Assembly (NCBI GenBank): GCA_902778375.1
Contig: CACYXJ010000023.1
Location: forward strand, 1 to 33,077
Reading direction: 5' to 3'
Source: an uncultured Erysipelotrichaceae bacterium
GTDB lineage: Bacteria > Bacillota_I > Bacilli_A > Erysipelotrichales > Erysipelotrichaceae
Length of the DNA: 33,077 bases
Positions 25,087-32,076 of the stretch are shown piece by piece. The position numbers and the translations under genes were made by a program. The notes under the pieces were generated by a model. The model was not told the DNA's origin, did not search any database, and saw nothing but the letters and a program-made list of their open reading frames with translations. Numbering within the stretch: the first letter of the stretch is position 1; every line of letters starts with the position of its first letter.

Positions 25087-27245
25087 TGACAGCTGCAAAC
25101 CCTCAGGAATGGACGTTTTTTCAGCGGCTGAAATACTCGCTCGGCGCCAAAGTGTTCCGCAGGGTTTTCGCATTTACATTGATTCTTTCCTTTTATGCGG
25201 CAGGTATCGGTCTGGCGCTGTATACCGGTGCGGTCACGGGTGAATATGCCCGAACCACATTCCATGCCGCGAAGATCGTATGGAACACGATCGACAGAGA
25301 AGCTGCTCTGAGATATATCGACAGCATCTTCGAACTGTATAACCGGAAGATTCCTCCCACCTCCAATCCGATAACCACGGATTTTGAGGGCAAGCCGTAT
25401 TATGATCCGGATTATCTGAGGGAAGCCGCTTCCTACTGCGATGAGCAGTATTATGAGATCCAGGATTATATGAAGAAGATCTGCCAGAGCTCTGATGTGG
25501 ATTCCCTCAGCATCGCGGTATTCGACAGGGCCAACAGCAGGATGCTTACAGTCATCGAATCCGATCTTGAATATGAACCGATGGTGGCAGGCGCCTATTC
25601 GGAATTCCGCCGGGAGGATGTGATTGACGTCGCGGCGAACGATAGCACCAACCGTTTTCTGATCATGCCCAGCGACAGATTCAATCTTGTCGTATCAAGC
25701 TCCTATGTCATCAGGAACGACAGGGATTATGTGTACGCGGTATTCTGTGATGTTGAAATCGGCAGAATCCTCGTCGAAGCATGTCAATTCATGCTGTTCT
25801 ACATCATGATCCTGATGATCGTTTCCCTGATCGTCACACTGACGTTTGTCTGGTATATGAACCGTCAGGTCGTCAAACCGATCGACAAACTGACCAAGGC
25901 TGCCGGCAGTTACACACATGACAGGGAAACAGGAAATATGAGCCAGGGACATTTCCGGCAGATAGGTATCCGGACCGGAGATGAGATCGAGAATCTTGCC
26001 AATGTCCTGGATGGCATGGAAATGGAAATCAGCGAGTATTATGATCACCTGATGGAATCGTTCCGTCAGCAGCAGCGTCTGAATTCGGAAATGGAAATCG
26101 CGGAAAGGATCCAGCAGGGAACTCTGCCGAGCATCTTCCCGCCGTTCCCGGATTACACATCCGTATTCGACATCTATGCCCTGATGGACCCGGCCAAGGA
26201 AGTAGGCGGTGACTTCTACGACTTCTTCTTCCTGAACGACGACCAGCTGGTATTCCTGATTGCCGATGTTTCCGGCAAGGGCATCCCGGGCGCCCTGTTC
26301 ATGATGATTTCCAAGATCATGCTGTACAACAACAGCAAGATGATCGGACCTGATCCGGCACTGATCCTGGAGGCGGTCAACAGCAACATCAACGTCAGCA
26401 ATCCGGCGGAAATGTTCGTTACTGTATGGCTCGGCATCCTCGATCTCAAGACCGGAAAACTTGTCGCTGCCAATGCCGGTCACGAATATCCGTTCATCCA
26501 GAAAGCCGGCGGACAGTTCGAACTGCTGAAAGACAAGCATGGATTTGTCATCGGCGGCATGGATGAATTCAAATACAAGAATTACGAGATTCAGATGGAA
26601 CCCGGCGATGCCATCTTCGTCTACACGGACGGCGCTCCCGAGGCACTGAATACCGGGGATGAAATGTTCGGCACGGAACGCATCGGCGAAGCGCTGAACA
26701 GGGATCCGGAAAGAAACATGAAAGATCTGCTCAATGACGTGAAGAACAGTGTCAATGTCTTCAGCGAAGGAACCGAGCAGTTCGATGATATTACGATGCT
26801 AGGTCTGCGATACCATGGAGATACCGATATGCATGAAATGACGATTGAAGCTACATTGGAGAGTATTCCCGAAGTGACAGCCTTTGTCGACCGGAAACTG
26901 GAACAGGTTTCCTGTCCCGTCAAGGCAATCAAACAGATCAATATTGCCATTGATGAACTGTTCAGCAATATTGCCCACTATGCCTACAAACCGGAAACAG
27001 GTCCGGCCACTGTCCGGGTGGAAGTGGAAAAGGACCCGATGACGGTTGTCATCACCTTTATCGACAACGGACGTCCTTATGATCCGCTGTCCAACGGTGA
27101 TCCCGATGTTTCGCTGTCGGCGGAAGAAAGGGAAGTAGGCGGTCTGGGAATTTTCCTGGTGCGCAAGATGATGGACGAAGTGACCTATGAATATAAGGAC
27201 GGTAAAAATATTCTGCGGGTCAGACAGGTAATCAAAAACAACTGA
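25086..27245 (+). CDS. Membrane HAMP-PP2C (SpoIIE type)-HATPase sensor protein
   Basis: A 719-residue protein combining phosphatase and kinase-like parts. TM1 lies about 26-48, an extracytoplasmic domain about 50-228 (predicted sensor), TM2 about 233-257 and HAMP about 258-320. A short coiled coil (SEMEIAERIQQGTLPS) leads into a PP2C domain with KEVGGDFYDFF (Asp376), VSGKGIPGALFMM, ANAGHEYPFI, YTDGAPEA and FDDITML (Asp567/Asp568), all metal-site motifs. A C-terminal HATPase domain (about 585-719) carries the N-box INIAIDELFSNIAHYAY, FIDNGRPYDPL and VGGLGIFLVRKMMDEV. It probably dephosphorylates and/or phosphorylates the two STAS proteins in response to an outside signal. It starts at the TGATG overlap with the STAS gene. 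Confidence 0.92.
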   Translation: MTAANPQEWTFFQRLKYSLGAKVFRRVFAFTLILSFYAAGIGLALYTGAVTGEYARTTFHAAKIVWNTIDREAALRYIDSIFELYNRKIPPTSNPITTDFEGKPYYDPDYLREAASYCDEQYYEIQDYMKKICQSSDVDSLSIAVFDRANSRMLTVIESDLEYEPMVAGAYSEFRREDVIDVAANDSTNRFLIMPSDRFNLVVSSSYVIRNDRDYVYAVFCDVEIGRILVEACQFMLFYIMILMIVSLIVTLTFVWYMNRQVVKPIDKLTKAAGSYTHDRETGNMSQGHFRQIGIRTGDEIENLANVLDGMEMEISEYYDHLMESFRQQQRLNSEMEIAERIQQGTLPSIFPPFPDYTSVFDIYALMDPAKEVGGDFYDFFFLNDDQLVFLIADVSGKGIPGALFMMISKIMLYNNSKMIGPDPALILEAVNSNINVSNPAEMFVTVWLGILDLKTGKLVAANAGHEYPFIQKAGGQFELLKDKHGFVIGGMDEFKYKNYEIQMEPGDAIFVYTDGAPEALNTGDEMFGTERIGEALNRDPERNMKDLLNDVKNSVNVFSEGTEQFDDITMLGLRYHGDTDMHEMTIEATLESIPEVTAFVDRKLEQVSCPVKAIKQINIAIDELFSNIAHYAYKPETGPATVRVEVEKDPMTVVITFIDNGRPYDPLSNGDPDVSLSAEEREVGGLGIFLVRKMMDEVTYEYKDGKNILRVRQVIKNN

Positions 27246-27279
27246 CGAGATTTCAATGAGGATACGATAGGAGAAGAAT

Positions 27280-28464
27280 ATGAGCTTGATTGATACAAAA
27301 AGAGACGGAGAGAAAGCAACGATTTTCCTGAAGGGACATATCGATTCCAACAATGCCGCCGATGTCGAAGCGGAAATCAGAGCATTTCTTGAAGATTCCG
27401 GTACCGTCAAACTGACGATCGATGCCGATGAACTGGAATACATTTCCAGTGCCGGTCTGCGTATTATCCTGCGCCTGCGCAAGGAATATCCGGATCTCAG
27501 CATCATCAATGTCTGCAAGGACGTCTATGAAGTTTTCGAAATGACAGGCTTTACGGAAATGGTTTCGATTCAGAAGGCTTACCGCAGGATCTCGGTGGAA
27601 GGCTGCGAGGTCATCGGCCAGGGTGCCAACGGCAAGGTATACCGCATCGATCCCGACACGATCGTCAAGGTATACCTGGACAGCGATTCCCTGCCGGATA
27701 TCGAACGTGAACGCGAACTGGCCAGAAAGGCTTTCGTCCTCGGTATTCCGACCGCCATTCCTTATGATGTCGTCAGGGTTGACCAGAGCTACGGTTCGGT
27801 ATTCGAACTGCTGAATGCGAAATCCTTCATCAAACTGATTATCGAGGACCCGTCCCGTGTTGACGAGGTTGTCAGAATGTCTGTCGACCTTCTGAAGAAG
27901 ATACATGAAACGGTTGTCAAACCGGATGACATGCCGGATATGAAAGCCATTGCCGTCGACTGGGCGGAATACCTGCAGGACTATCTGCCGGAAGATGAAT
28001 TTCAGAAACTGCACGCGCTGATCACAGCTGTTCCGGATGACAATCACATGATGCATGGCGACTATCATCTGAAGAACGTCATGCTGCAGGGGGATGAAGC
28101 GCTGCTGATCGATATGGACACGATCTGCCGCGGCCATCCGGTCTTTGAATTCGCATCTGTCTTCAATGCCTACAAAGGATATATCGAACTGGAACCGGGA
28201 GATTTCAATCACTTCCTCGGCATTCCCGTCGACACCTGCAATGAAATCTATGAGAAGACACTGCAGTACTATTTTGATGACAAGACACCTGAGGAAATCG
28301 CGGAAATCTCAAAGAAGGCGCAGATCGTCGGTTATACCCGCATCATGCGCCGGACGATCCGCCGCGGCGGCCTCGACGATGAAAAGGGCAGAGGACAGAT
28401 CGAATGCTGCCGCAAACATTTGCACGAACTGCTTGCCGAAGTCGACTCGCTGCTCTGGGACTGA
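27280..28464 (+). CDS. STAS domain fused to aminoglycoside phosphotransferase-type kinase
   Basis: A 394-residue fusion. Residues 1-105 form a STAS domain whose motif YISSAGLRIIL keeps the candidate phosphoserine Ser57. Residues about 108-390 are an APH/choline-kinase-like fold: the nucleotide loop GQGANGKVYRI, the IVKVY lysine strand, HGDYHLKN (His259-Asp261-Asn266) and IDMDT (Asp278/Asp280). The kinase part resembles a family (TIGR02172, from memory) of unknown substrate. AGGAGAAG precedes ATG 27280, 35 bases after the phosphatase gene. It closes the operon before a strong terminator. I infer that phosphorylation of the STAS part may control the kinase. Confidence 0.85.
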   Translation: MSLIDTKRDGEKATIFLKGHIDSNNAADVEAEIRAFLEDSGTVKLTIDADELEYISSAGLRIILRLRKEYPDLSIINVCKDVYEVFEMTGFTEMVSIQKAYRRISVEGCEVIGQGANGKVYRIDPDTIVKVYLDSDSLPDIERERELARKAFVLGIPTAIPYDVVRVDQSYGSVFELLNAKSFIKLIIEDPSRVDEVVRMSVDLLKKIHETVVKPDDMPDMKAIAVDWAEYLQDYLPEDEFQKLHALITAVPDDNHMMHGDYHLKNVMLQGDEALLIDMDTICRGHPVFEFASVFNAYKGYIELEPGDFNHFLGIPVDTCNEIYEKTLQYYFDDKTPEEIAEISKKAQIVGYTRIMRRTIRRGGLDDEKGRGQIECCRKHLHELLAEVDSLLWD

Positions 28465-28485
28465 TCCCGCGGAACCATATAACAG

Positions 28486-28509
28486 AAAAAAGGAGCCATG
28501 GCTCCTTTT
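28486..28509. terminator. Bidirectional terminator between convergent genes
   Basis: AAAAGGAGCC and GGCTCCTTTT form a 10-bp perfect stem around AT (28488-28509), with A-runs on one side and T-runs on the other. It serves both the operon ending at 28464 and the minus-strand gene ending at 28509. Confidence 0.9.
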
Positions 28510-28814
28510 CATTTATCGGATTGAGAAATCAGATCACGCATTTTGTCCAGAACAGAATCATTGTCACAAAGCAGGTCATAGAGCGTATCTTCGCTCAGGA
28601 TGCCGCGCTTCAGTTCGGAAGGAAATTTTCCTTTCTCATCATCTTCATAATCGCGGCGCCATTCGCTCTGGTAATATTCCACCAGTTCACTGATTTCCTC
28701 CTGCAGCGAACCGTATTCTTCGAGAAGCGGTAGAAGACGGTCCATGACGTCGCGGATGCGGTCATGCTTTTCTTCCATCCGGACAATGCGCTGGATCTGT
28801 TCTATCTTTTTCAT
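28509..28814 (-). CDS. DUF4298 family protein
   Basis: A 101-residue helical protein. The pattern YYQSEWRRDYEDDEKGKFPSELKRGILSEDTLYDLL is characteristic of DUF4298, small proteins of unknown function widespread in Bacillota. The first half (MKKIEQIQRIVRMEEKHDR to LVEYY) is a likely coiled coil. No Shine-Dalgarno sequence is seen before ATG 28814, and only nine bases separate it from the upstream Gln-rich gene, so it is probably translated by coupling. It ends in the bidirectional terminator. Confidence 0.85.
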   Translation of the reverse strand: MKKIEQIQRIVRMEEKHDRIRDVMDRLLPLLEEYGSLQEEISELVEYYQSEWRRDYEDDEKGKFPSELKRGILSEDTLYDLLCDNDSVLDKMRDLISQSDK

Positions 28815-28823
28815 CGGCAGGAA

Positions 28824-29750
28824 TTATTTGTTCTTCATCAGCGCGTTGAGAATGCTGAAGAGAGTGCCGACATTGACCTGGCCGTTGCTGTTGACGGTGT
28901 TGGACGGAGCCTGGTTCAGAATGCTGTAAAGAGACGACAGCGGTGACTGCTGGACGTTGTTACCGCTGATGAAATTGAAGAGACTGTTCTGGGCGTTGCT
29001 GTAATTGTTCTGATTGCCGCCGAGACCGAACAGGGAAAGCAGGCTGTTGGAGCCGCTTGTTCCGGTAGTTCCCTGGTTGCCGTAGATGGTATATACGTTG
29101 GTGTTCGGCTGCTGGCTGGATCCGAACAGTGTGCCAAACAGGTTATTGCCATAGACAGGTGTCTGCTGCTGTTGCTGTGGGGTTCCGAACAGATACTGCA
29201 GCGGATTGGACGGTGTCTGCTGTTGCTGCGGCTGCGTAGTTCCGAAGAGGGACTGCAGCGGGTTTGCGGGTGTCTGCTGCTGCGGCTGGGCCGTTCCGAA
29301 GAGGGACTGCAGCGGATTATTATTTGCGGTTGTCGCCGTCTGGGTCTGGTTCTTTTTCTTGAACAGCTTGAGCAGCAGGATGATCAGCAGGATTTCCTTG
29401 AGGTCCAGTTTGCCGTCGAACAGAGCCCGCAGGGCAGTATTGTCCTTGGAAACTTCAGAACCTTCGAGACCGCCGGCATATTCGAGCAGTTCGCCGGCAT
29501 CGATCGTTCCGTCGGATGCCTTGTACAGTTTGAAGAGATTGTTGTTTTCCAGTTCCTTCATGACTTCGTTTACTTCCTGATCGCTGGCATCCTGGCCGAG
29601 AATCTCTTTCAGCGCGTCAGCTACGGCAGAATCGGAAAGTCCGGGCATTGCCCTGGTCGGAGCAGCTTCCTTGTTTTCAGCATCGCTGATCGCCGAAAGC
29701 AGGGAAGGATCCTTGCGGATGGCTTTATAAAGCTCATTGATTTTTGTCAT
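28824..29750 (-). CDS. Gln/Asn-rich repeat protein, function unknown
   Basis: A 308-residue protein I do not recognise. Residues 1-100 are a helical acidic domain (TKINELYKAIRKDPSLLSAI at the start recalls Nif11-like or other small helical domains, unproven), followed by a short hydrophobic stretch KEILLIILLLKLFKKK. The C-terminal two thirds are low-complexity, rich in Gln, Asn, Ser, Thr and Gly. They contain three tandem 18-19-residue units of type NPLQSLFGTxQPQQQQTP and further SLFG/NLFG motifs. The composition resembles prion-like or phase-separating regions. The frame extends to 29867, but GGAAGGAC before ATG 29750 and the promoter position fix the start. Cotranscribed with DUF4298. Confidence 0.75.
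   Translation of the reverse strand: MTKINELYKAIRKDPSLLSAISDAENKEAAPTRAMPGLSDSAVADALKEILGQDASDQEVNEVMKELENNNLFKLYKASDGTIDAGELLEYAGGLEGSEVSKDNTALRALFDGKLDLKEILLIILLLKLFKKKNQTQTATTANNNPLQSLFGTAQPQQQTPANPLQSLFGTTQPQQQQTPSNPLQYLFGTPQQQQQTPVYGNNLFGTLFGSSQQPNTNVYTIYGNQGTTGTSGSNSLLSLFGLGGNQNNYSNAQNSLFNFISGNNVQQSPLSSLYSILNQAPSNTVNSNGQVNVGTLFSILNALMKNK
29155..29318 (-). repeat. Tandem coding repeats (NPLQSLFGT-polyQ units)
   Basis: Three consecutive DNA units of about 54-57 bases encode NPLQ[SY]LFGT followed by Q-runs and TP. The DNA copies are similar (GACTGCAGCGG and TTCCGAAGAGG recur), so the repeat could vary in copy number by slippage. Confidence 0.85.
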
Positions 29751-29780
29751 TATTATGTCCTTCCTTATTAACTTGATTTC

Positions 29781-29789
29781 ATTATAGCA
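29781..29789 (-). promoter_or_regulatory. Extended -10 promoter of the Gln-rich gene
   Basis: On the minus strand TGCTATAAT is a TGn-extended consensus -10, 30 bases upstream of the start at 29750. No good -35 is seen. Confidence 0.6.
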
Positions 29790-29838
29790 TCGCTGCAGGA
29801 ATGGTGATAAAAATGCTGTTCTTGTTCCCGGCTCCGCC

Positions 29839-29873
29839 TTGACAAAAATTAGTTCGCAACCTAACATTATAAT
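29839..29873 (+). promoter_or_regulatory. marR-ABC operon promoter
   Basis: A consensus TTGACA (29839-29844) with 17 bases leads to TAACAT (29862-29867). A perfect TATAAT (29868-29873) lies six bases further at a poor 23-base distance. Both -10 choices sit inside the MarR operator. Confidence 0.7.
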
Positions 29874-29890
29874 TGTTAGGGGACGAACTA
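29850..29890 (+). promoter_or_regulatory. Nested palindromic operator, probable MarR autoregulation site
   Basis: TAGTTCG-CAA-CCTAACA, seven bases, TGTTAGG-GGA-CGAACTA: outer and inner 7-bp arms are perfect and share one centre at 29870. It covers the -10 and transcription start region of the marR gene, ending three bases before the start codon. Confidence 0.8.
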
Positions 29891-29893
29891 AGC

Positions 29894-30349
29894 ATGAGTG
29901 AACACGAGAAAAAACTTGGTTATACCCTGCGGGAACTCAGAATCGTCATGAACCGTTATATCGATGCCAAAAGGGCTGAACTCGGTTACGATGACGTCAG
30001 TTTCGCGCAGGGTGGAATCGTACATTATCTCCATCGCAACCAGGATCACCCGGTCTATCAGAAGAATATCGAGAAAGAATTCGACCTGAGGCCTTCAACG
30101 GTGACCGGAATACTGCAGGGACTCGAAAAAAACGGCTACATTGAGCGGGTCTCCGTGCCTGATGACGGCCGCCTGAAGGAAATCGTCATGACGGACAAAG
30201 CCCGCATCATGGAAAAGAGCATTCATGAACTGCTGCAGGCGGATGAGGAACTGTTCTTCCGGGGATTCAGCGAGGAAGAGAAAGAAGCGCTGTTCGCGGC
30301 GCTTGAGAAAGTGAAACAGAATATCAGAGAGGAGGAAGATCAATTATGA
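29894..30349 (+). CDS. MarR family transcriptional regulator
   Basis: A 151-residue winged-helix protein of the MarR family. The recognition-helix region RPSTVTGILQGLEKNGYIER and the wing VPDDGRLKEIVMT are clear, flanked by dimerisation helices. A TTG at 29873 is in frame but lies inside the operator; ATG 29894 has AGGGGA upstream, so I use that. The stop overlaps the first exporter gene (ATGA). The gene likely represses itself and the exporter through the palindrome at 29850-29890, released by a small molecule. Confidence 0.92.
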   Translation: MSEHEKKLGYTLRELRIVMNRYIDAKRAELGYDDVSFAQGGIVHYLHRNQDHPVYQKNIEKEFDLRPSTVTGILQGLEKNGYIERVSVPDDGRLKEIVMTDKARIMEKSIHELLQADEELFFRGFSEEEKEALFAALEKVKQNIREEEDQL

Positions 30350-32076
30350 TAAAACGTCTTATGGCGGAGATCCGTGAATACAAAGGCGCGTCAATCGGAG
30401 CTCCGCTGTTTATGGTCGGTGAAGTCGTCATGGAACTGAGCCTGCCGTACATCATGTCGGTCATCGTCGACAAAGGTGTCGGCATGGGCGACATGTCTGT
30501 CGTATACAAGTTCGGACTGATCATGGTCATCTGCGCATTCCTGTCACTGTTCTGCGGTATCATGAGCGGCAACCTGGCCGCCTATGCCGCGACCGGTTTC
30601 GTCAAGAATCTGCGCGAGGACATGTTCGCCAATATCCAGCGTTTCAGTTTTGCCAATATCGACAAATTCTCGACATCAGGTCTGATGACACGCCTAGGTA
30701 CCGATGCCACCAATGTGCAGAATGCCTTCATGATGATCCTGCGCATGTGCATCAGGGCACCGCTGACGATCATCATCGCCATGATCATGACCTTCCGGAT
30801 CTCGCCGAAGCTCTCAAGGATCTTCCTTGTGGCGCTTGTGTTCCTGGGAGTTACACTGGGTTTCATCACAGTCAAGACTTACGGCCGTTTTTCCAAAGTG
30901 TTCAGACAGTATGACGCCCTGAACGAAAGCGTGCAGGAGAACGTCACAAATATCCGTGTCGTCAAGGCATATGTCAAGGAAGACGCCGAAACACAGAAGT
31001 TCAAGAAGGCAGCCAAGACCCTGCAGGGAATGTTTGAAAAGGCGGAATCGCTGATCGTTCTCAACGGTCCGATCATGTCGCTGACTGCTTATTCCTGCAT
31101 GATCGCGCTGTCCTGGTTCGGTGCCCATATGATCACCGGTGGTGAACTGGGAACCGGCCAGCTGATGTCGATGTTCACTTACACGATGAACATTCTGATG
31201 GGACTGATGATGCTGTCGATGATCTTCGTCATGCTGACGATGTCGGCAGCCAGTGCCAAGCGTATCGTCGAAGTACTTGAGGAAAAACCGTCGATCACCA
31301 ATCCGGAAAATCCGGTCAGGGAGATCAAGGACGGTTCGATTGATCTGAACCACGTCGGATTCGGCTACTACGAAGGCAAGGACAAGGAAGTCCTGCACGA
31401 TATCGACATTCATATCAGGTCCGGTGAGACAATCGGTATTATCGGTGCCACCGGCTCCGGCAAGAGTTCGCTGACACTTCTGCTGCCGCGTCTGTATGAC
31501 GTCAGCGAAGGCGAAGTCATGATCGGCGGCCGTGATGTCCGGGAATACGACCTGGAAGTGCTGCGCGATTCTGTCGCCATGGTGCTGCAGAAGAATGTCC
31601 TGTTCTCCGGCACCATCAAGGACAACCTGAGATGGGGCAATGAGAACGCAACCGATGAGGAAATGGTCGACGTCTGCATCAAGGCCAATGCCGATGACTT
31701 CATCCGTTCCTTCCCGCAGGGATATGACACTTACATCGAACAGGGAGGCGCCAATGTCTCTGGCGGCCAGAAACAGCGTCTGTGCATTGCCAGGGCGCTG
31801 CTGAAGAAACCAAAGGTCCTGATCCTGGACGACTCCACTTCGGCCTGCGACACAGCCACGGACCAGCGGATCCGCACAGCGCTGAAGAGCACGATGCCGG
31901 AAGTAACGAAAATCATCATTTCCCAGCGTATCGCATCCATCGAGGACGCAGACAGGGTACTGGTTCTCGACAACGGATCGATCTCCGGCTTTGATACTCC
32001 GGACAACCTCCTGAAGAACAATGCGATCTATCAGGAAATCTATGAGACACAGAAGAAAGGAGATGACGACGAATGA
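30346..32076 (+). CDS. ABC exporter, first half-transporter (TMD-NBD)
   Basis: A 576-residue half-transporter with six membrane helices (about 15-310) and an ATPase domain. Motifs: Walker A GATGSGKSS (367-375), signature VSGGQKQR (471-478), and Walker B VLILDDSTSACD. After Asp495 the catalytic Glu is replaced by Asp496. That substitution is typical of the subunit that forms the degenerate ATP site in heterodimeric exporters of the YheI/YheH or BmrCD kind. It overlaps marR (ATGA) and the second subunit gene (ATGA), so all three are coupled. Likely multidrug or lipid-like substrate export under MarR control; substrate not predictable. Confidence 0.92.
   Translation: MIKRLMAEIREYKGASIGAPLFMVGEVVMELSLPYIMSVIVDKGVGMGDMSVVYKFGLIMVICAFLSLFCGIMSGNLAAYAATGFVKNLREDMFANIQRFSFANIDKFSTSGLMTRLGTDATNVQNAFMMILRMCIRAPLTIIIAMIMTFRISPKLSRIFLVALVFLGVTLGFITVKTYGRFSKVFRQYDALNESVQENVTNIRVVKAYVKEDAETQKFKKAAKTLQGMFEKAESLIVLNGPIMSLTAYSCMIALSWFGAHMITGGELGTGQLMSMFTYTMNILMGLMMLSMIFVMLTMSAASAKRIVEVLEEKPSITNPENPVREIKDGSIDLNHVGFGYYEGKDKEVLHDIDIHIRSGETIGIIGATGSGKSSLTLLLPRLYDVSEGEVMIGGRDVREYDLEVLRDSVAMVLQKNVLFSGTIKDNLRWGNENATDEEMVDVCIKANADDFIRSFPQGYDTYIEQGGANVSGGQKQRLCIARALLKKPKVLILDDSTSACDTATDQRIRTALKSTMPEVTKIIISQRIASIEDADRVLVLDNGSISGFDTPDNLLKNNAIYQEIYETQKKGDDDE

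Noticed and set aside
29155-29318. Regular repeats that could suggest a CRISPR array
   Set aside because: The units are in-frame protein repeats without unique spacers and lie inside a coding sequence.
29751-29867. Longer form of the Gln-rich protein starting at 29867
   Set aside because: The extra 39 codons cross its own -10 element and lack a ribosome site; GGAAGGAC supports 29750.
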